Of a stretch of DNA of 11,644 nucleotides, positions 1-6,834 are shown in pieces. The stretch is taken from contig CAZUHK010000099.1 of assembly GCA_964620345.1 (NCBI GenBank), positions 1-11,644 on the forward strand. Direction: 5' to 3'. The position numbers and the translations under genes are program-made. Below the pieces are notes generated by a model that saw only the letters and a list, made by a program, of their open reading frames with translations, did no database searches and was not told the origin of the DNA. The DNA comes from CAZUHK01 sp964620345 (GTDB lineage Bacteria; Planctomycetota; Phycisphaerae; Phycisphaerales; Zrk34). The number at the start of each line of letters is the position of its first letter. Position 1 is the stretch's first letter.

Positions 1-1
1 C

Positions 2-1021
2 GCATCCATCATCGGGCCGACCGGGTACACCGGTCTGCATCTGATCAAGCTGCTGGCGCGGCATCCGCAGGCGGAGGTCGCGTATCTGGCCAGCCATCGC
101 GAGCAACTGCCGCGGATCAGCGAAGAGTTTCCCGAGCTGCTGGGCGTGTGCGACCTGGCGTGCGGGCCGATCGATCCCGAGGCGATCGCGGCCGCGGCGG
201 NNNNNNNNNNGGCGGATGTCGCGTTCGTCTGCCTGCCGCACGTCAGCGCGATGCGGTACGTGCCGCTGCTGCTGGACGCGGGCCTGCGGGTGATCGACCT
301 GTCGGCCGATTATCGTCTGGCCGACCCGGAGCTGTACGCCCGGGTGTACCAGCACGAGCACACGGATCTGAAGAATCTGGCCCATGCGGTGTACGGCCTG
401 CCGGAGGTGAACGACGAGCGCATCGCCGAGGCATCGCTCGTGGCCAACCCCGGCTGCTACCCGACGGCCGCGGCGCTGGGCATCGGCCCGCTGCTGGCGC
501 GTGGCCTGGTCAAGCCCGCCGGCATCGTCATCAGCGCCGCATCGGGCGTGACCGGCGCCGGCCGCAGCCCCAAGGCCCACCTGCATTACGCCCAGATCAA
601 CGAGGGCTTCACCGCCTACGCCGTGGGCAATCATCGGCACGAGCCGGAGATCGAGCAGACGCTCAGCCAGCTCCGCGGCGAGCCGGTCGATGTGTTGTTC
701 GTCCCGCACCTGCTGCCGATCAGCCAGGGCATCCTCGAGACGATTTACCTGGACCCGATGGACGAGTCGGTTACCGAGGACGACCTGGCCGAGGCGTTCG
801 CCGATGCGTACGCCGACGAGCCGTTCGTGCGCGTGCGCACCGGCCTGCCCAACGTGCGGCACGTGCTCAACACCAACTTCTGCGACATCACCGTGCGACT
901 GGCCGGCGGGAAGGTGGTCGTCTTCGCCGCCGAGGACAACCTGATCAAGGGCGCCAGCGGCCAGGCGGTGCAGAACATGAACATCATGTTCGGCCTTGAC
1001 GAGACCGCGGGGCTGCGGTGA
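2..1021 (+). CDS. argC: N-acetyl-gamma-glutamyl-phosphate reductase, 5'-partial
   Basis: Cytosolic NADPH-dependent enzyme of arginine biosynthesis that reduces N-acetyl-glutamyl-5-phosphate to the semialdehyde. The reading frame is open from the window edge. It begins with the nucleotide-binding motif GPTGYTG, so only a few N-terminal residues are missing (339 codons visible; the family is usually about 340-350). The catalytic cysteine lies in NPGCYPTAA (Cys codon 455-457). Further family signatures are SGVTGAGRSPK and GNHRHEPEIEQ near the middle, with the histidine expected to act in catalysis. Ten Ns at 201-210 fall inside the gene, but the frame is the same on both sides, so I see an assembly gap rather than a frameshift. 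No other arg gene follows on this strand; argC appears to end its transcription unit. Confidence 0.95.
   Translation, partial: ASIIGPTGYTGLHLIKLLARHPQAEVAYLASHREQLPRISEEFPELLGVCDLACGPIDPEAIAAAAXXXXADVAFVCLPHVSAMRYVPLLLDAGLRVIDLSADYRLADPELYARVYQHEHTDLKNLAHAVYGLPEVNDERIAEASLVANPGCYPTAAALGIGPLLARGLVKPAGIVISAASGVTGAGRSPKAHLHYAQINEGFTAYAVGNHRHEPEIEQTLSQLRGEPVDVLFVPHLLPISQGILETIYLDPMDESVTEDDLAEAFADAYADEPFVRVRTGLPNVRHVLNTNFCDITVRLAGGKVVVFAAEDNLIKGASGQAVQNMNIMFGLDETAGLR
201..210. other. Assembly gap (10 Ns) inside argC
   Basis: Ten undetermined bases follow a GGCCGCGGCGG run. The argC frame is unchanged before (EAIAAAA) and after (ADVAFVCLPH), so the true gap length should be 10 plus a multiple of three, or exactly 10. 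About four residues are unknown. Confidence 0.95.
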
Positions 1022-1034
1022 GCTGACGGCGATT

Positions 1035-1050
1035 CTGGCGTGGCCAGTTT
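1035..1050 (+). terminator. Weak hairpin after argC
   Basis: CTGGC (1035-1039) pairs with GCCAG (1043-1047) around a GTG loop, followed by TTT. It sits 14 nt after the argC stop. The stem is only 5 bp and the T-run only three, so this is at best a weak intrinsic terminator. Confidence 0.25.
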
Positions 1051-1062
1051 GACCTGAAGATC

Positions 1063-1320
1063 AGCATGGTTGCCGCGGCGCTATTGAGCCGCACGCCGGT
1101 GATGACCAGCCCCACGGGCCGGGCGAAGCCGTACCGCTTGGCCGCCTGTTCATCGAGCGGCTTGGCTTCGAGGCCGAACAGCTCGGCCAGCAGCTTCGCC
1201 CCGTCGGGCCGCTTGCGGGGCGCGAACGACAGCTCGATCGATTCGCCGCCGCGCCGCACGGTGAGCGCCAGCTTCGCATCGGCCTGTGTGCCCAGCAGCC
1301 CGATGGAGCGGAAAAGAAAC
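1063..1320 (-). pseudogene. Decayed fragment of an HtrA/Deg-type protease (PDZ region)
   Basis: Read on the minus strand, this stretch encodes IGLLGTQADAKLALTVRRGG, then an SFAPRKRPDG stretch, then FGLEAKPLDEQAAKRYGF and GLVITGVRLNSAAA. This resembles the end of a first PDZ domain running into the start of a second one, as in periplasmic HtrA/DegP serine proteases of Planctomycetes. The frame is closed upstream by an in-frame TAG at 1321-1323. After SAAATM the sequence loses PDZ character and runs into the argC 3' end. No trypsin-like catalytic domain (His, Asp or GNSGG motif) is present in any frame nearby. I infer a remnant truncated at both ends. A short expressed reading frame from the GTG at 1259 is possible but seems unlikely to fold. 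The assignment rests on motif resemblance only. Confidence 0.5.
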
Positions 1321-1323
1321 TAC

Positions 1324-1454
1324 GAAAGCCGGGGCTCCCGGTAAGCGTTCGGATTGGGGATCATAGTCCCGATCGTGTATTTCGAACGTTCCGAGACACT
1401 CTTTCCAAGCCAAGCAGCCCCGACATGTCAGTGATTCTCGCCGCCATCGCTCGC
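1324..1454. other. Intergenic stretch without a recognised gene
   Basis: This lies between the PDZ remnant and the stop of the radical SAM gene. It is less G+C-rich than its surroundings. A TATGAT hexamer on the minus strand near 1364 resembles a -10 element facing the PDZ remnant, but no convincing -35 accompanies it. I see no coding signal or structured RNA here. Confidence 0.4.
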
Positions 1455-2942
1455 CTACCGCCCGCAGCACGATTTGTATTTCATGCCGCTGCCACAGGGG
1501 CACGGATCGTTGCGCCCGACCCTCGCACCGGCGGGCACGGGCACGCGCTTGCCGATGGCCGAGTCGGTCGCCGCGCCGGCCTGCTGATTGACCTGGACCG
1601 GTGGGGGCTGCTGGCCGCGCCGCAGGAAGCTCGCCAGCCAATCCAGCCGCTCCAGCGCGTGCGCGTAGAAGTGCAGGTAACCCTCGCAGAGGATCGTCTC
1701 CTCGATCCGGTCGCCACCGTGGGGGCGGTGTTCGGGGCAGCCGCCGTGGCAGAACTGGCGGTAGTCGCAGCTCTGGCATTTCTCGGGCAGGTTGCCCTGC
1801 TTGCGGGCTGAGAAGTGCGTGAGCCGCTGGGCGTCGGCCCGCTTGAACCATTCGCGGTCCAGCGCCGGCTCGGCGTCAGCAACGGCGGTGTCGCCCGTTG
1901 CGTCGTAGCGTGTGTCGATGTCGCTGGCGCTGTCGATGTCGCGACCGGCGTGGGCGTCGTTGGGCCGGTAGCCCGTGCCGTGGATGGTCAGGCCCACGTT
2001 CTCCGTGCCGTCGAGGTTGATGTTGTTCGCCCAGCTCGCCTGGCCGATCTTCGCCAGTTGCCAGCGGCGTTCGACGAAGTGGTCGCAGCCGTACGCATCG
2101 CCGTTGTGCTCGATCGTGATCTGCCCGCTGCAGCCGCCGTCGAGGATGCACAGTGGCATCTGGCCCGTCACCAGCTTGTTGAGCACCGCGTCGAACATCC
2201 GCACGCTCACCCGCTGGCGGTACCGCTCAAACCACAGATCGAACACCCGCGCCATGAATCTGCCGTAGTCCAGCGGATCGGGGCAGTGGTCGGCCAGCTT
2301 GTTGTCGCCGGTTTCCGGATCGCGCTCGAACACCACTTCCGGGATGAACTGCAGCCAGCGCGAGCCGAGGTTGAGCAGGTACTTGAACACCTCATCGGGG
2401 TGGCCGACGTTGGCCTGGTTGAGCACGCAGAGGATGTTGTACTCGACATCGTACTGCTGCAGCTTCCGCAGGCCTCGGAGCACCTGGTCGTGCGAGCCGT
2501 CGCCGCGGTTGGTCACGCGGTAGCGATCGTGGAAGTGGGGCGGGCCGTCGATCGAGATGCCGATCAGGCACTGGTTTTCGCGCATGAACTTCGCCCAGGC
2601 GTCGTCGATGAGCGTGCCGTTGGTCTGGATGGCGTTCCAGACGCGCTGGCCGGGCCGCTTGTACCGGTTCTCAAACGCGACGGCCTTCTCGAAGAACGGC
2701 AGGCCCGCGAGCGTCGGCTCGCCGCCTTGCCAGCAGATCGTCACATCGTCCGCGGCCAGCGGCAGGTAGCCGGCGAAGATCGACTCCAGCGTGTCCAGCC
2801 GCATCTTGTGCTCGTGCCCGTCGTACACGCTCTTGGTCGGCAGGTAGTAGCAATACTCGCAATCGAGATTGCACAGCGCCCCCACGGGCTTGATCATGAG
2901 CGTGACGCTCGAGGGCTTGATGACGGGCAGCGACTTAGGCAT
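1455..2942 (-). CDS. Radical SAM/SPASM enzyme, anaerobic sulfatase-maturase type, with SEC-C tail
   Basis: A 495-residue protein of the anSME type. Such enzymes oxidise a Cys or Ser of a sulfatase to formylglycine using S-adenosylmethionine and three [4Fe-4S] clusters. The radical SAM motif CxxxCxxC is at C24, C28 and C31, with GGEPT at 73-77, QTNGT at 106-110 and SIDGP at 130-134. The SPASM cysteines are C265, C271, C286, C389, C392, C398, C402 and C419. C265-x5-C271-x14-C286 followed by D287 matches the spacing of characterised anSME, where that Asp is the catalytic base. Two features are unusual: about 60 extra, acidic residues between C286 and C389, and a C-terminal SEC-C zinc motif (C481, C483, C492, C493). 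The start was chosen at the ATG preceded by AGGAA; a longer open frame upstream is a shadow of the neighbouring gene. No sulfatase is in the window, so the substrate is inferred from family only; a peptide-modifying SPASM enzyme is the alternative. Confidence 0.9.
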   Translation of the reverse strand: MPKSLPVIKPSSVTLMIKPVGALCNLDCEYCYYLPTKSVYDGHEHKMRLDTLESIFAGYLPLAADDVTICWQGGEPTLAGLPFFEKAVAFENRYKRPGQRVWNAIQTNGTLIDDAWAKFMRENQCLIGISIDGPPHFHDRYRVTNRGDGSHDQVLRGLRKLQQYDVEYNILCVLNQANVGHPDEVFKYLLNLGSRWLQFIPEVVFERDPETGDNKLADHCPDPLDYGRFMARVFDLWFERYRQRVSVRMFDAVLNKLVTGQMPLCILDGGCSGQITIEHNGDAYGCDHFVERRWQLAKIGQASWANNINLDGTENVGLTIHGTGYRPNDAHAGRDIDSASDIDTRYDATGDTAVADAEPALDREWFKRADAQRLTHFSARKQGNLPEKCQSCDYRQFCHGGCPEHRPHGGDRIEETILCEGYLHFYAHALERLDWLASFLRRGQQPPPVQVNQQAGAATDSAIGKRVPVPAGARVGRNDPCPCGSGMKYKSCCGR

Positions 2943-2975
2943 GGGTTCCTGCGATGACTGGTGGCGGCGAGGGGC

Positions 2976-2981
2976 ATTGTA
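2976..2981 (-). promoter_or_regulatory. Putative -10 element of the radical SAM gene
   Basis: TACAAT on the minus strand, 33 nt before the start codon, differs at one position from the sigma-70 -10 consensus. No good -35 is seen. A transcript starting about 7 nt downstream would have a leader of roughly 27 nt containing AGGAA (2946-2950), which fits a conventional ribosome binding site, though the spacing to the ATG is short. Confidence 0.4.
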
Positions 2982-3033
2982 GGCCCCGCCGCCCACGATT
3001 CCAGAGCCGCCGTCGACGGGGCAGCCAAGTCGG

Positions 3034-3062
3034 TTGCCAATGCCCCGGTCGCGCCGTATCGT
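3034..3062 (+). promoter_or_regulatory. Sigma-70-like promoter of the receiver gene
   Basis: TTGCCA (3034-3039), a 17-nt spacer and TATCGT (3057-3062). The -35 matches TTGACA at five of six positions and the spacing is ideal. Transcription would begin at about 3069-3070, at or next to the ATG at 3070, giving a leaderless or nearly leaderless mRNA. No Shine-Dalgarno sequence is present upstream of that ATG, which agrees with this reading. Confidence 0.5.
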
Positions 3063-3069
3063 CACGTCG

Positions 3070-3588
3070 ATGAATCTGCCCGAACCCACCGCCAAGCCGT
3101 CGTCCGGCGATCCGGCCGAGGTCGATCTGTCCGGCTCGACCGTGCTGATCGTCGACGACAACCTGCAGAACCTCGAACTGCTCCAGGCGTATCTCGACGA
3201 CCTGCCCTGCCGCGTGCTCACCGCCGGCGACGGGCTGGAGGCGATGGACATCGTCGATCGTGAGCAGGTGGACCTGATCCTGCTGGACGTGATGATGCCG
3301 CGGATGAGCGGGTTCGAGGTCTGCAAGAAGCTTAAGGATTCGCCGACCACGCGGTCGATCCCGATCATCATGGTCACCGCGCTCAATGAGCTGGGCGACA
3401 TCGAGCGGGGCGTGGAGTCGGGCACGGACGATTTTCTATCCAAGCCGGTCAAGAAGCTGGAGCTGGTCACGCGGGTCAAGAGCTTGCTGCGGGTGCGGCA
3501 ACTCAAGCGGGAGCTGGACCGGACGCTGGCGTACATCCAGCAGATCAACCAGGAAGACGCCGACGCCCAACCCTCGGACGAGCAGTAG
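3070..3588 (+). CDS. Stand-alone response regulator receiver protein
   Basis: A 172-residue CheY-like receiver of a two-component or phosphorelay system, cytosolic. The acidic pocket is D29-D30 (IVDDN), the phospho-acceptor is D73 (LLDVMMP), the switch Thr is T103 (VTA), and the conserved Lys is K125 (SKPVKK). No DNA-binding, GGDEF, HD-GYP or kinase domain follows. After the receiver, residues about 130-160 form a long charged helix that could be a coiled coil, similar to the linker that follows receivers in PleD-like or hybrid proteins. An Asp/Glu/Gln-rich tail ends the protein. The ATG at 3070 was chosen because a promoter-like pair ends 7 nt before it; a TTG at 3034 in the same frame lies inside that promoter. 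It probably signals by protein contact. The cognate kinase is not in the window. The M16 gene begins 41 nt downstream, so the two may be co-transcribed. Confidence 0.9.
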   Translation: MNLPEPTAKPSSGDPAEVDLSGSTVLIVDDNLQNLELLQAYLDDLPCRVLTAGDGLEAMDIVDREQVDLILLDVMMPRMSGFEVCKKLKDSPTTRSIPIIMVTALNELGDIERGVESGTDDFLSKPVKKLELVTRVKSLLRVRQLKRELDRTLAYIQQINQEDADAQPSDEQ

Positions 3589-3617
3589 GGCGGTGCGCGT
3601 GCGGCGGTCGGCCAAGC

Positions 3618-3622
3618 AGGAG
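3618..3622 (+). promoter_or_regulatory. Ribosome binding site of the M16 peptidase gene
   Basis: AGGAG with a 7-nt spacer before the ATG at 3630. It is one of the clearest Shine-Dalgarno sequences in the window and fixes the start, which also places a hydrophobic segment at the N-terminus. Confidence 0.7.
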
Positions 3623-3629
3623 ATTCCCA

Positions 3630-6374
3630 ATGCGCTCAGGCCTCGCCATCGTGGCGGTGATCGTTCTGTTCGTGCTGTTTGCCGGCTGGCTGCGGGCCGG
3701 GCTGGAGGGCGACGCCGTGCTTGACCGCCAGCCCGACCGGCTGATCACCCAGCTCGACAACGGCCTGATCGTCATCGCTCAGCGGATCGACACGGCCCCG
3801 GTGGTCAGCGTGCAGTGCTGGATCAAGACCGGCTCGATCTATGAGCAGGAACACAACGGCGCGGGCCTGAGCCACTTCCTGGAACACCTGGTTTCCGGCG
3901 GGACAACGACGACGCGCAGCGAAGCGGAGTCCAGCAGGATTCTCGGTCGCATGGGTGCGCAGACCAACGCCGCGACCTCCATGGACACCGTGCGCTACTA
4001 CATCAACACCACCGCCGATCACGCCGACACCGCGATCGAACTGATGAGCGACTGGATGCTCAACAGCGTGATCACGCAGGAAGAATACGAGCGTGAGCGG
4101 CAGGTGATTCAGCGCGAGTTCGACATGGGCCGGGGCGATCCCAATCGCATCTTCTGGATGCTTACCCAGCAGGCCCGCTACACCACGCACCCGGCGCGGC
4201 ACCCGATCATCGGGTACCTCGATGAGTTTCTCACCGTCAGCCGCGACGAGATATACGATTTTTACAAGCGGATGTACGTGCCCAACAACATGCTCTTCGT
4301 CGTCACCGGCGACATCGACCTGGAGGCGGTGACCCAGCGGGTGGGTGACCTGTGGGCCGACGCCCCGCGCGGGGAACTGCCCGAGCTGAGCTTGCCGAAC
4401 GAAGCGCCGCTCACCGAGCCGCGCCGCAAGACCGGCCACGCGGACGTGCGCCTGCCGCGGCTGCGCGTGGCCTGGCCGGGCACCACGCTCGGCGGCGAGC
4501 ACGACTACGCGCTGGACCTGCTGTCCACCATTCTCGGCGGCGGCGAGCTGAGCCGGCTCGTGCAGACCATCCGCGACGAGCAGCAACTGGTCACCAGCAT
4601 CGACGCCTACAACCTCAGCTTCCCCTGGGGCCAGGGCTTCTTCGGCGTCGACGCGGTCACCACGCCCGACAAGCTCGAACTGACGCGCGATGCGATCCTC
4701 GCGCAGGTCCGTCGCGTGCGCGATCAGGGCGTGACCGCCGACGAGCTGGACCGGGCCAAGGCCAAGACGCTGGCGTCGGTCGTGTTCGCGGCGCAGACCG
4801 CCGAGGGTGCCGCGTCGCGCACGGCCAGCGATGTGATCGGCAAGGCCGACCCCGATTACCTGTCGCACTACGCCCGCGCGATCCAGCGGCTGACGCCCGC
4901 CGACCTGAAGGCCGCGGCTAATGCGGTGCTGGACGATGAGCAACTGATCACGGTGACCTTGCTGCCGGCCGAGGGCGAGATGCCGTACCTCGATCGCCCG
5001 GCCGACGCCGGCGCGGGCGGGAACGCCCAGCCCGTGAAACTCGACAACGATCACCTGGCCGAGCAGATGCGGACCAACCGCCGGGCGTCGGAAGCACACC
5101 ACGCGGCCGAGCTGGAGCCGATGCGGCTGGTCACCCTCGACAACGGCCTGCGCGTGCTGATTCAACGCGACACGCGGCTGCCGATCGTGGCGATGCAGTG
5201 GTACCACCTGGGTGGCCTGCTGGCCGACGACGTCGGCGCCGAGGGCGTGGCCAACGCGATGGGCCGCATGATGCTCAAGGGCGCCGGCGGCCGCACCGCC
5301 GACCAGATCGCCCGTGAGCTTGAGTCGATCGGCGCGACGCTCAACACGAACTGCGGCAACAACACCTGGTACGTCGCAAGTCAGTGCCTTTCGGCGCATT
5401 GGCAGGACGTGCTGGCGATCATGGCCGACGTCGTCGTGCGACCGGACTTCCCGGCCGACCAGTGGGCGCTGATGCAGCCGCGGCTTGTGGCGGCGATCGA
5501 CTCGTCGCGCGATCGCTGGTCGAGCGAGCTGATGCAGGTGTTTGACGAGCGCTACTTCGCCGGCCACCCCTGGGCGCAGCCGGTGCTGGGGCGGCGCGAC
5601 GTGGTCGCGGAGCTGACGGTCGATGACCTGGAGCGTTACCACCGCCGCCGCATCGCCGGCCCGAACGGCGTGCTGGCGATCGTCGGCGATGTCGATCCGA
5701 AGGTGGTCGAGCGGACCGTGACCGAGTGGTTCGAGGCGCTGCCCGCATCGGCCGAGCGACCGTTCGAGGCCGGGCAACCGCCCGCCGCACCCACCGGCAT
5801 CGTGCAGGTCCAGACCGCCAAGCCGCTGTGCGCCGTGGCGATCGGCCTTGGCCCGGGCCTGGCGCGAGACGACCCGGACTACCCCGCCGTCGAGGTGATG
5901 ACCAAGCTGGTCAGCAACTTCCCCTCGGGCTGGCTGCACAAGGCGCTGCGCGGCGAGGGGCCGGGCCTGGTGTACGCGGCCTGGGCGTTCAATCGCACCG
6001 GCGTGGTGCCGGGCGCCTGGATGATGGCGTTCAACACCCAGCCCGCCACCGCGCCCGAGGCGATCAGGCGTTCGCTGGCCATTACCCAGCGGCTCCGTAA
6101 CGACCCGGCCGACGCCGATGAACTGCAACGGGCCAAGGCCGCGGTCCGCGTCGGCGAATCGCTCGCCGGCCAGTCCAATGCCCAGCGCGCCTCACGCGCG
6201 GCGCTCGATGAGTTGTACGGCGTGGGCTTCGAGAACACCGACCGGATGCTCGAACAGGTCGAGCAGGTCACCGCGCAGCGCATCGGGGAAGTCGCACAGA
6301 AGTACCTGGGCGAACCGCTGATCGTCATCCTCACCAACCAGCCGGTGGACGAATCGGCGATCGAGGCCGAGTAG
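3630..6374 (+). CDS. Membrane-anchored two-domain M16 zinc metallopeptidase
   Basis: A 914-residue M16 (pitrilysin/insulinase-type) peptidase. Residues 5-21 form one hydrophobic segment after a short basic start, so it is an uncleaved anchor or signal sequence and the catalytic part is expected outside the cytoplasm. The first M16 unit (about 38-450) has the inverted zinc motif HFLEH (H82, E85 catalytic, H86). The third ligand is E163, 77 residues after H86 as in pitrilysin, with E156 in the accessory position. The second unit (about 497-905) starts LVTLDNGLRVLIQ like the first. Its motif has decayed to N542, G545 and R546, so it is non-catalytic and probably helps form the closed chamber. 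This one-active, one-inactive arrangement is normal for fused M16 proteins. Its role is likely degradation of peptides in the periplasm; the natural substrate is unknown. It lies 41 nt after the receiver gene. Confidence 0.93.
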   Translation: MRSGLAIVAVIVLFVLFAGWLRAGLEGDAVLDRQPDRLITQLDNGLIVIAQRIDTAPVVSVQCWIKTGSIYEQEHNGAGLSHFLEHLVSGGTTTTRSEAESSRILGRMGAQTNAATSMDTVRYYINTTADHADTAIELMSDWMLNSVITQEEYERERQVIQREFDMGRGDPNRIFWMLTQQARYTTHPARHPIIGYLDEFLTVSRDEIYDFYKRMYVPNNMLFVVTGDIDLEAVTQRVGDLWADAPRGELPELSLPNEAPLTEPRRKTGHADVRLPRLRVAWPGTTLGGEHDYALDLLSTILGGGELSRLVQTIRDEQQLVTSIDAYNLSFPWGQGFFGVDAVTTPDKLELTRDAILAQVRRVRDQGVTADELDRAKAKTLASVVFAAQTAEGAASRTASDVIGKADPDYLSHYARAIQRLTPADLKAAANAVLDDEQLITVTLLPAEGEMPYLDRPADAGAGGNAQPVKLDNDHLAEQMRTNRRASEAHHAAELEPMRLVTLDNGLRVLIQRDTRLPIVAMQWYHLGGLLADDVGAEGVANAMGRMMLKGAGGRTADQIARELESIGATLNTNCGNNTWYVASQCLSAHWQDVLAIMADVVVRPDFPADQWALMQPRLVAAIDSSRDRWSSELMQVFDERYFAGHPWAQPVLGRRDVVAELTVDDLERYHRRRIAGPNGVLAIVGDVDPKVVERTVTEWFEALPASAERPFEAGQPPAAPTGIVQVQTAKPLCAVAIGLGPGLARDDPDYPAVEVMTKLVSNFPSGWLHKALRGEGPGLVYAAWAFNRTGVVPGAWMMAFNTQPATAPEAIRRSLAITQRLRNDPADADELQRAKAAVRVGESLAGQSNAQRASRAALDELYGVGFENTDRMLEQVEQVTAQRIGEVAQKYLGEPLIVILTNQPVDESAIEAE

Positions 6375-6393
6375 CGCGTGCAAAAAGCACGCG
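6375..6393 (+). other. Hairpin directly after the M16 stop codon
   Basis: CGCGTGC (6375-6381) pairs with GCACGCG (6387-6393) around an AAAAA loop. It begins at the first base after the TAG. No T-run follows on this strand. It shares its right arm with the next hairpin, so the two cannot form together. Confidence 0.5.
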
Positions 6394-6411
6394 ACCCCTC
6401 GGCCGCGTGCT
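6382..6411 (-). terminator. Rho-independent terminator for the 64-residue ORF
   Basis: AGCACGCG (6386-6393) pairs perfectly with CGCGTGCT (6404-6411), an 8-bp stem with a 10-nt loop. On the minus strand it is followed by a run of T (complement of AAAAA at 6382-6386, partly overlapping the stem). It sits about 50 nt after the stop of the small minus-strand gene, a suitable place for its terminator. Confidence 0.65.
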
Positions 6412-6462
6412 CTGCTCATGCTCCGCCGAAGGTGTCCGTGTCGGCGCGGGCGTCGGTTTCTT

Positions 6463-6657
6463 TCAGTTGTATCGGGCGACGATGGCCGGGGTTTCGCCGG
6501 TGCGCACCCACATCGCATCGCGCCCCCGCGGGCCGGACTGGTAATCCAGGTGGGAGAGGTAGTTGTTCAGGGCGCCCACATCGAACCCCACGAGGAAGTC
6601 TTCGCTGGCCGACCGGTTTCGCTCGCGGATGGCTTCGATCAACTGTTGCTTGCTCAT
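6463..6657 (-). CDS. Small protein of unknown function (64 aa)
   Basis: An independent small gene: ATG start, AGAGGG ribosome binding site (6665-6670, spacer 7 nt) and its own terminator downstream. It fills a gap where no other frame is convincing. The N-terminal half looks helical and charged (KQQLIEAIRERNRSASEDFL), followed by a second likely helix VGALNNYLSHLDY. The tail is basic and proline-containing, ending in TGETPAIVARYN. It has no cysteine, signal peptide or membrane segment, so it is probably cytosolic. The pattern of Ile-Arg-x-x-Asn-Arg-Ser/Thr-Ala, then FL, then Leu-x-x-Tyr-Leu reminds me of small hypothetical proteins in Planctomycetes. I cannot name a family and assign no function. 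It is divergent from the M24-like gene and convergent with the M16 gene. Confidence 0.7.
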   Translation of the reverse strand: MSKQQLIEAIRERNRSASEDFLVGFDVGALNNYLSHLDYQSGPRGRDAMWVRTGETPAIVARYN

Positions 6658-6773
6658 GGTGGTGCCCTCTTGGTGGATGGGTGTGTGTGGCGAGGGGTGT
6701 CATCGTCGTGCGGCGACGCATCGCTTGAAGGTGTAACCGCAGCGGACGCCGCGGGCGTCGGGCCAGGCGACGG

Positions 6774-6802
6774 TTGACGACCGGTGCGCTGGTCGTTGTG
6801 AT
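6774..6802 (+). promoter_or_regulatory. Putative sigma-70-like promoter of the M24-like gene
   Basis: TTGACG (6774-6779), a 17-nt spacer and TGTGAT (6797-6802), matching the consensus at five and four positions. Transcription from here would give a leader of about 26 nt containing AGGA (6823-6826), 8 nt before the ATG at 6835. A second candidate -10, TAGGAT (6822-6827), lies closer to the start codon and overlaps that AGGA, so the two readings compete. Confidence 0.4.
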
Positions 6803-6834
6803 AAGCGACCCTCCCCAGATGTAGGATGTCCACC

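Noticed and set aside
1150..1851. 233-codon open frame on the minus strand spanning the intergenic gap
   Set aside because: It is a shifted frame of the radical SAM gene's 3' end and of the PDZ remnant, with Arg-rich composition. It does not explain the gap as a gene.
1815..2957. 380-codon open frame on the plus strand
   Set aside because: It is antisense to the radical SAM gene, with Val/Ala/His-rich composition and no domain. The minus strand carries the complete cysteine motif set.
2943..3548. Upstream extension of the radical SAM frame to 697 codons
   Set aside because: The extension is antisense to the receiver gene, is Ser/Arg-rich and carries no domain. The ATG at 2942 has a ribosome binding site and begins the conserved region.
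3636..6128. 830-codon open frame on the minus strand
   Set aside because: It lies fully inside the M16 peptidase gene, antisense, and its translation is a biased Arg/Val/Gly/His composition typical of shadow frames in G+C-rich DNA. The sense frame has intact zinc motifs.
6745..6759. Perfect 6-bp hairpin GACGCC-GCG-GGCGTC in the 6658-6834 divergent intergenic region
   Set aside because: Short GC-only stems are expected by chance at this base composition, and nothing places it at a promoter or terminator.
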